DNA of 17,324 nucleotides from Xanthobacteraceae bacterium (GTDB lineage: Bacteria > Pseudomonadota > Alphaproteobacteria > Rhizobiales > Xanthobacteraceae): the NCBI GenBank assembly GCA_030036975.1, contig JASHSE010000139.1:1-17324 (forward strand), read 5' to 3'. Within the stretch, counting starts at the first letter, position 1. Every line of letters starts with the position of its first letter. Below, piece after piece: positions 14,939-17,324 of this stretch. The notes under the pieces are model-generated. The model was not told where the DNA came from, made no database searches, and saw only the letters and a list, made by a program, of their open reading frames with translations. Both the position numbers and the translations under genes were made by a program.

Positions 14939-15060
14939 GCTCGGCGCCGCAGTCCATCGCGTCTTCCCGGTCGTTACGCCGGTTCGCGCGGCCCTGCGCG
15001 CAAAATAGAGAAACCACCCGCGGAGCTGGGGCCCGCGAGGCAAGAACGGAAACAACGGCC

Positions 15061-15321
15061 ATGGCAGCCGACCGCGCACAAAATCTGCAGGACACCTTCC
15101 TCAATCACGTCCGCAAGAGCAAGATTCCGCTGACGATCTTCCTGGTGAACGGGGTCAAGCTCCAGGGCGTGGTGACATGGTTCGATAATTTCTGCGTGCT
15201 GTTGCGCCGCGACGGGCACTCACAGCTGGTCTACAAGCACGCCATCTCGACCATCATGCCGGGCCATCCGGTACAGCTGTTCGAAGGCGCGGAAGAACCG
15301 CCGGCCGGGGAAAAGGTCTGA
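15061..15321 (+). CDS. hfq: RNA chaperone Hfq
   Basis: An 86-residue Sm-like protein that forms a hexameric ring and pairs small RNAs with mRNAs. The N-terminal NLQDTFLNHVRKSKIPLTIF matches the Sm1 region, with Q10 equivalent to the proximal-face Gln of E. coli Hfq. LVNGVKLQG (28-36) and the Sm2 signature YKHAIST (58-64, with K59 and H60 for uridine binding) are intact. The C-terminal tail after the core is short and acidic (FEGAEEPPAGEKV), as in alphaproteobacterial Hfq. ATG at 15061 gives the standard length. The TGA stop is followed directly by the hflX TTG, so the two are cotranscribed, the same pairing as in E. coli. Confidence 0.97.
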   Translation: MAADRAQNLQDTFLNHVRKSKIPLTIFLVNGVKLQGVVTWFDNFCVLLRRDGHSQLVYKHAISTIMPGHPVQLFEGAEEPPAGEKV

Positions 15322-16725
15322 TTGGAGCCGCGCCGGCGCGATTCACGGACTGACCGCCTCAGTCCGACGCAACTCCCGGACACGACGACCGGCCGCGCGC
15401 TGGTCATCGAGCCGGTGTTGCGCGGCGGCCGCGGCGCGGCGCGCACAGCTGCCGGCGAACGCACGCCGGCTGCCAAACTCGATGAAGCCGTGGGGCTCGC
15501 GCGCGCTATCGATCTCGACGTCGCGCAGTCGGGCATTGTCCAACTCAACGCGCTGCGGCCGGCCACCTATCTGGGCAAGGGCAAGGTCGACGAGATCGCC
15601 GGCTTGGTGAAGACGCACGAAGCCGGCATCGTAGTGATGGACTGCGCGCTGTTGCCGGTGCAGCAGCGCAATCTGGAAAGAGCCTGGAACGCCAAGGTCA
15701 TCGACCGCACCGGGCTCATTCTGGAGATTTTCGGCCGGCGTGCCCGCACCCGCGAAGGCGCGCTGCAGGTCGAGCACGCGCACCTGACCTATCAGAAAAG
15801 CCGGCTGGTGCGCTCCTGGACTCACCTTGAGCGCCAGCGCGGCGGTTTCGGTTTTCTCGGCGGCCCCGGCGAGACCCAGCTCGAAGCCGACCGGCGCATG
15901 ATCGAGGAGCGCTTGGCCAAGATCGAAGGCGAACTCGGCCGGGTCAAGCGTACGCGCGCGTTACATCGTGAGAGCCGACGCCGCGTGCCGTATCCGATCG
16001 TGGCCCTGGTCGGCTACACCAATGCCGGCAAGTCGACGCTGTTCAACCGCATGACAAAGGCAAGCGTGCTCTCCGCCGACATGCTGTTTGCAACACTTGA
16101 TCCGACCTTGCGCGCGGTGGACTTGCCGCACGGCGCGCGCGTGATCGTCTCCGACACTGTCGGTTTCATCTCCGACCTGCCGACCATGCTGGTCGCCGCG
16201 TTCCGCGCCACCCTCGAAGAGGTGATCGAGGCCGACGTCATCCTACACGTCCGCGACATATCGCACGAAGACGCCGAGGCGCAATTGCACGACGTCGAAA
16301 AGGTTTTGCAGCAGCTCGGCATCGATCCCCAAGACGCCGCCGGCAAGCGCGCGATCATCGCGGTCTGGAACAAGATCGATCGGCTCGACCAAGCCGAACG
16401 CGACCGGTTGCACAACCTCGCGGAACGTCGCGCGGCGGCAACGCGGCCGATTCCGGTGTCGGCCGCCACCGGGGAAGGGATGGACGCGCTGGCCGCGGCG
16501 ATCGAGGCGCATCTCGCGGCTGGCCGCGTTCTGATCGAGCTCGAACTCGATCCGGCCGACGGCGCCGGCATGAGCTGGCTGCACCGCCACACCGAGGTGA
16601 TCGGCAAGGGCCTGAACGAACGAACCGGACGCATCGCCATGACGGTGCGTGCCGATGCGGATCGCGCGGCCGCGGTGCGGGCGAGGGCGGCCAATGGCGA
16701 ATGGCGAATGGCGAGTAGGGGTTAG
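15322..16725 (+). CDS. hflX: Ribosome-associated GTPase HflX
   Basis: HflX is a GTPase that binds the 50S subunit and splits stalled or stress-inactivated ribosomes. The N-terminal glycine-rich domain is present (ATYLGKGKVDEI at 81-92; QRGGFGFLGGPGETQLE at 172-188), followed by a helical linker and the GTPase domain with G1 GYTNAGKS (231-238), the FATLDPT switch (256-262), G3 DTVGF (278-282), G4 NKID (350-353) and G5 SAATGEG (380-386). Length is 467 residues. The start is TTG at 15322, abutting the hfq TGA, with GGGGAAAAGG (15307-15316) as ribosome site; no ATG exists near the N-terminus. The last eleven or so residues (NGEWRMASRG) are encoded by a heptamer repeat, so the C-terminus has been rewritten relative to a normal HflX end. 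Confidence 0.95.
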   Translation: MEPRRRDSRTDRLSPTQLPDTTTGRALVIEPVLRGGRGAARTAAGERTPAAKLDEAVGLARAIDLDVAQSGIVQLNALRPATYLGKGKVDEIAGLVKTHEAGIVVMDCALLPVQQRNLERAWNAKVIDRTGLILEIFGRRARTREGALQVEHAHLTYQKSRLVRSWTHLERQRGGFGFLGGPGETQLEADRRMIEERLAKIEGELGRVKRTRALHRESRRRVPYPIVALVGYTNAGKSTLFNRMTKASVLSADMLFATLDPTLRAVDLPHGARVIVSDTVGFISDLPTMLVAAFRATLEEVIEADVILHVRDISHEDAEAQLHDVEKVLQQLGIDPQDAAGKRAIIAVWNKIDRLDQAERDRLHNLAERRAAATRPIPVSAATGEGMDALAAAIEAHLAAGRVLIELELDPADGAGMSWLHRHTEVIGKGLNERTGRIAMTVRADADRAAAVRARAANGEWRMASRG

Positions 16726-16754
16726 CAGCCACTATTCGCTATTCGCCATTCGCC
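16693..16754. repeat. Inverted heptamer array joining hflX and mazG 3' ends
   Basis: Three tandem AATGGCG units (16693-16713) and a degenerate fourth run into the hflX stop. On the other side of a 13-nt centre (16719-16731), CTATTCG, CTATTCG and CCATTCG (16732-16752) run the opposite way into mazG. The arms 16696-16718 and 16732-16754 match at 21 of 23 positions, and in RNA of the hflX message both mismatches become G-U pairs, giving an unbroken 23-bp stem. There is no T-tract, but the position between convergent genes suits a bidirectional terminator or 3'-end stabiliser. Confidence 0.85.
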
Positions 16755-17324
16755 GCTCTTGCCTCTTGGCCTCATCCCACAGCGCGTCCATTTCTTCGAG
16801 CGTCGCCTGGCTCGGCGTCTTGCCTTTGGCGGCGAGCGCGCGTTCGATCGCGGCAAAGCGCCGCTCGAATTTTTGATTGGTGCCCCGCAGCAGCGTCTCC
16901 GGATCGGCACGCAGATGGCGCGCGAGATTCACGGCTGCAAACAACAGATCGCCGACTTCCGCCGCGGCTTCAGTCGCAGGCGATGCCGGCCCGGCGCCGC
17001 CCGTGCCGCCGAGCGCGGCTTCGATCTCGTCGGCTTCTTCGCGGATCTTGCGCAACACCGCGCGCGGATCGTTCCAATCGAAGCCGACTTTGCCGGCTTT
17101 CTTCTGCAGCTTAAGCGCGCGGGTCAGCGCCGGCAGCGCCACCGGCACGCCGGCGAGAGCACCTTGTGGGCGCGAGCCGTTACGCGCCGCCTTCTCCTCG
17201 GCCTTGATCCGCTCCCACAAGCCTTCGACTGCTTGCGGGGTCGATGACCGCTCGTCGCCGAAGACGTGCGGATGCCGCCGGACCAGTTTTTCCGTGATCG
17301 CCTGCACCACGTCGCCGAAGTCGA
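16732..17324 (-). CDS. mazG: Nucleoside triphosphate pyrophosphohydrolase MazG, N-terminus cut by window edge
   Basis: MazG hydrolyses nucleoside triphosphates to monophosphates and pyrophosphate and cleans aberrant nucleotides from the pool. The window holds the middle and C-terminal part, entering with DFGDVVQAITEKLVRRHPHVFGDE, the usual joint between the two MazG domains. The second domain has the divalent-metal pattern ExxE...ExxD: REEADEIEAAL followed by EVGDLLFAAVNLARHL. The frame continues past the right edge; the GTG near 17310 is internal and not the start. The C-terminal residues RRMANSE come from a heptamer repeat shared with the convergent hflX gene, whose stop lies 6 bp away. Adjacent hflX and mazG are recalled as common in this bacterial group. 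Confidence 0.93.
   Translation of the reverse strand, partial: DFGDVVQAITEKLVRRHPHVFGDERSSTPQAVEGLWERIKAEEKAARNGSRPQGALAGVPVALPALTRALKLQKKAGKVGFDWNDPRAVLRKIREEADEIEAALGGTGGAGPASPATEAAAEVGDLLFAAVNLARHLRADPETLLRGTNQKFERRFAAIERALAAKGKTPSQATLEEMDALWDEAKRQERRMANSE

Larger units (their letters stand above)
14704..15060. other. 357-bp hfq upstream region
   Basis: No gene is supported here. The frame in phase with hfq stays open across it from 14722, but the extra residues have no resemblance to Hfq, and open frames arise easily at this GC content. The region contains a candidate promoter (14758-14786), a strong hairpin (14796-14824) and larger competing stems (14836-14938), described separately. 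The last 120 bp before hfq hold GC-rich inverted stretches (CCCGCGG ... GGCCCGCG near 15016-15038) and only a weak GGA upstream of the start codon. Confidence 0.5.

Noticed and set aside
14722..15060. N-terminal extension of Hfq by about 113 residues in frame from 14722
   Set aside because: Hfq normally starts at the ATG at 15061; the added residues show no domain, and the same DNA carries promoter-like and hairpin elements. The open frame is expected at this GC content.

Overview
The window is a GC-rich chromosomal stretch from an alphaproteobacterium, most likely of the order Hyphomicrobiales (Rhizobiales), of Bradyrhizobium/Rhodopseudomonas/Xanthobacteraceae type. This rests on recalled gene order (lipA-ratA ... 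cinA-ispDF ... ntrB-ntrC-ntrY-ntrX-dat-hfq-hflX-mazG), the fused IspDF enzyme, an NtrX without the sigma54-contact loop, and the codon bias. No taxonomic search was possible. I see no insertion sequence, prophage, tRNA, rRNA or CRISPR array. It is a core housekeeping region, and the unusual material lies between the genes.

Layout. (1) 1-1322, minus strand: a DUF1800 protein cut by the left edge, with only TTG available as start. (2) 1557-3631, plus strand: lipA, a RatA/COQ10-type START-like protein and an AdpP-type Nudix hydrolase. (3) 3734-4819, minus: a DUF2336 protein, divergent from a single-domain PilZ protein (5065-5343, plus). (4) 5380-7046, minus: ispDF followed by cinA/pncC, joined by an ATGA overlap. 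(5) 7348-13782, plus: two nitrogen-type two-component systems in tandem, ntrB-ntrC (soluble PAS kinase plus sigma54 activator) and ntrY-ntrX (membrane kinase plus a regulator lacking GAFTGA). The dusB/nifR3 gene that usually precedes ntrB in relatives is absent. (6) 13846-16725, plus: a class IV PLP aminotransferase, then hfq and hflX back to back. (7) 16732 to the right edge, minus: mazG, convergent with hflX.

How the genes fit together. LipA makes lipoyl groups for 2-oxoacid dehydrogenases; IspDF supplies isoprenoid precursors; CinA/PncC, the Nudix enzyme and MazG are nucleotide salvage or sanitation enzymes. NtrBC and NtrYX sense nitrogen status and probably redox or envelope state. Hfq and HflX act on RNA and ribosomes.

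Non-coding structure of most interest: (a) ntrY has no Shine-Dalgarno of its own and is preceded by a 17-codon leader ORF with a strong one, linked to ntrY by a TAATG ... ATGA chain of overlapping stops and starts; (b) a 357-bp hfq upstream region with a candidate promoter, a 9-bp perfect hairpin at the predicted RNA 5' end and competing downstream stems; (c) two inverted arrays of 7-bp tandem repeats at gene junctions, one supplying the start codon of the aminotransferase and the other encoding the C-termini of both HflX and MazG.
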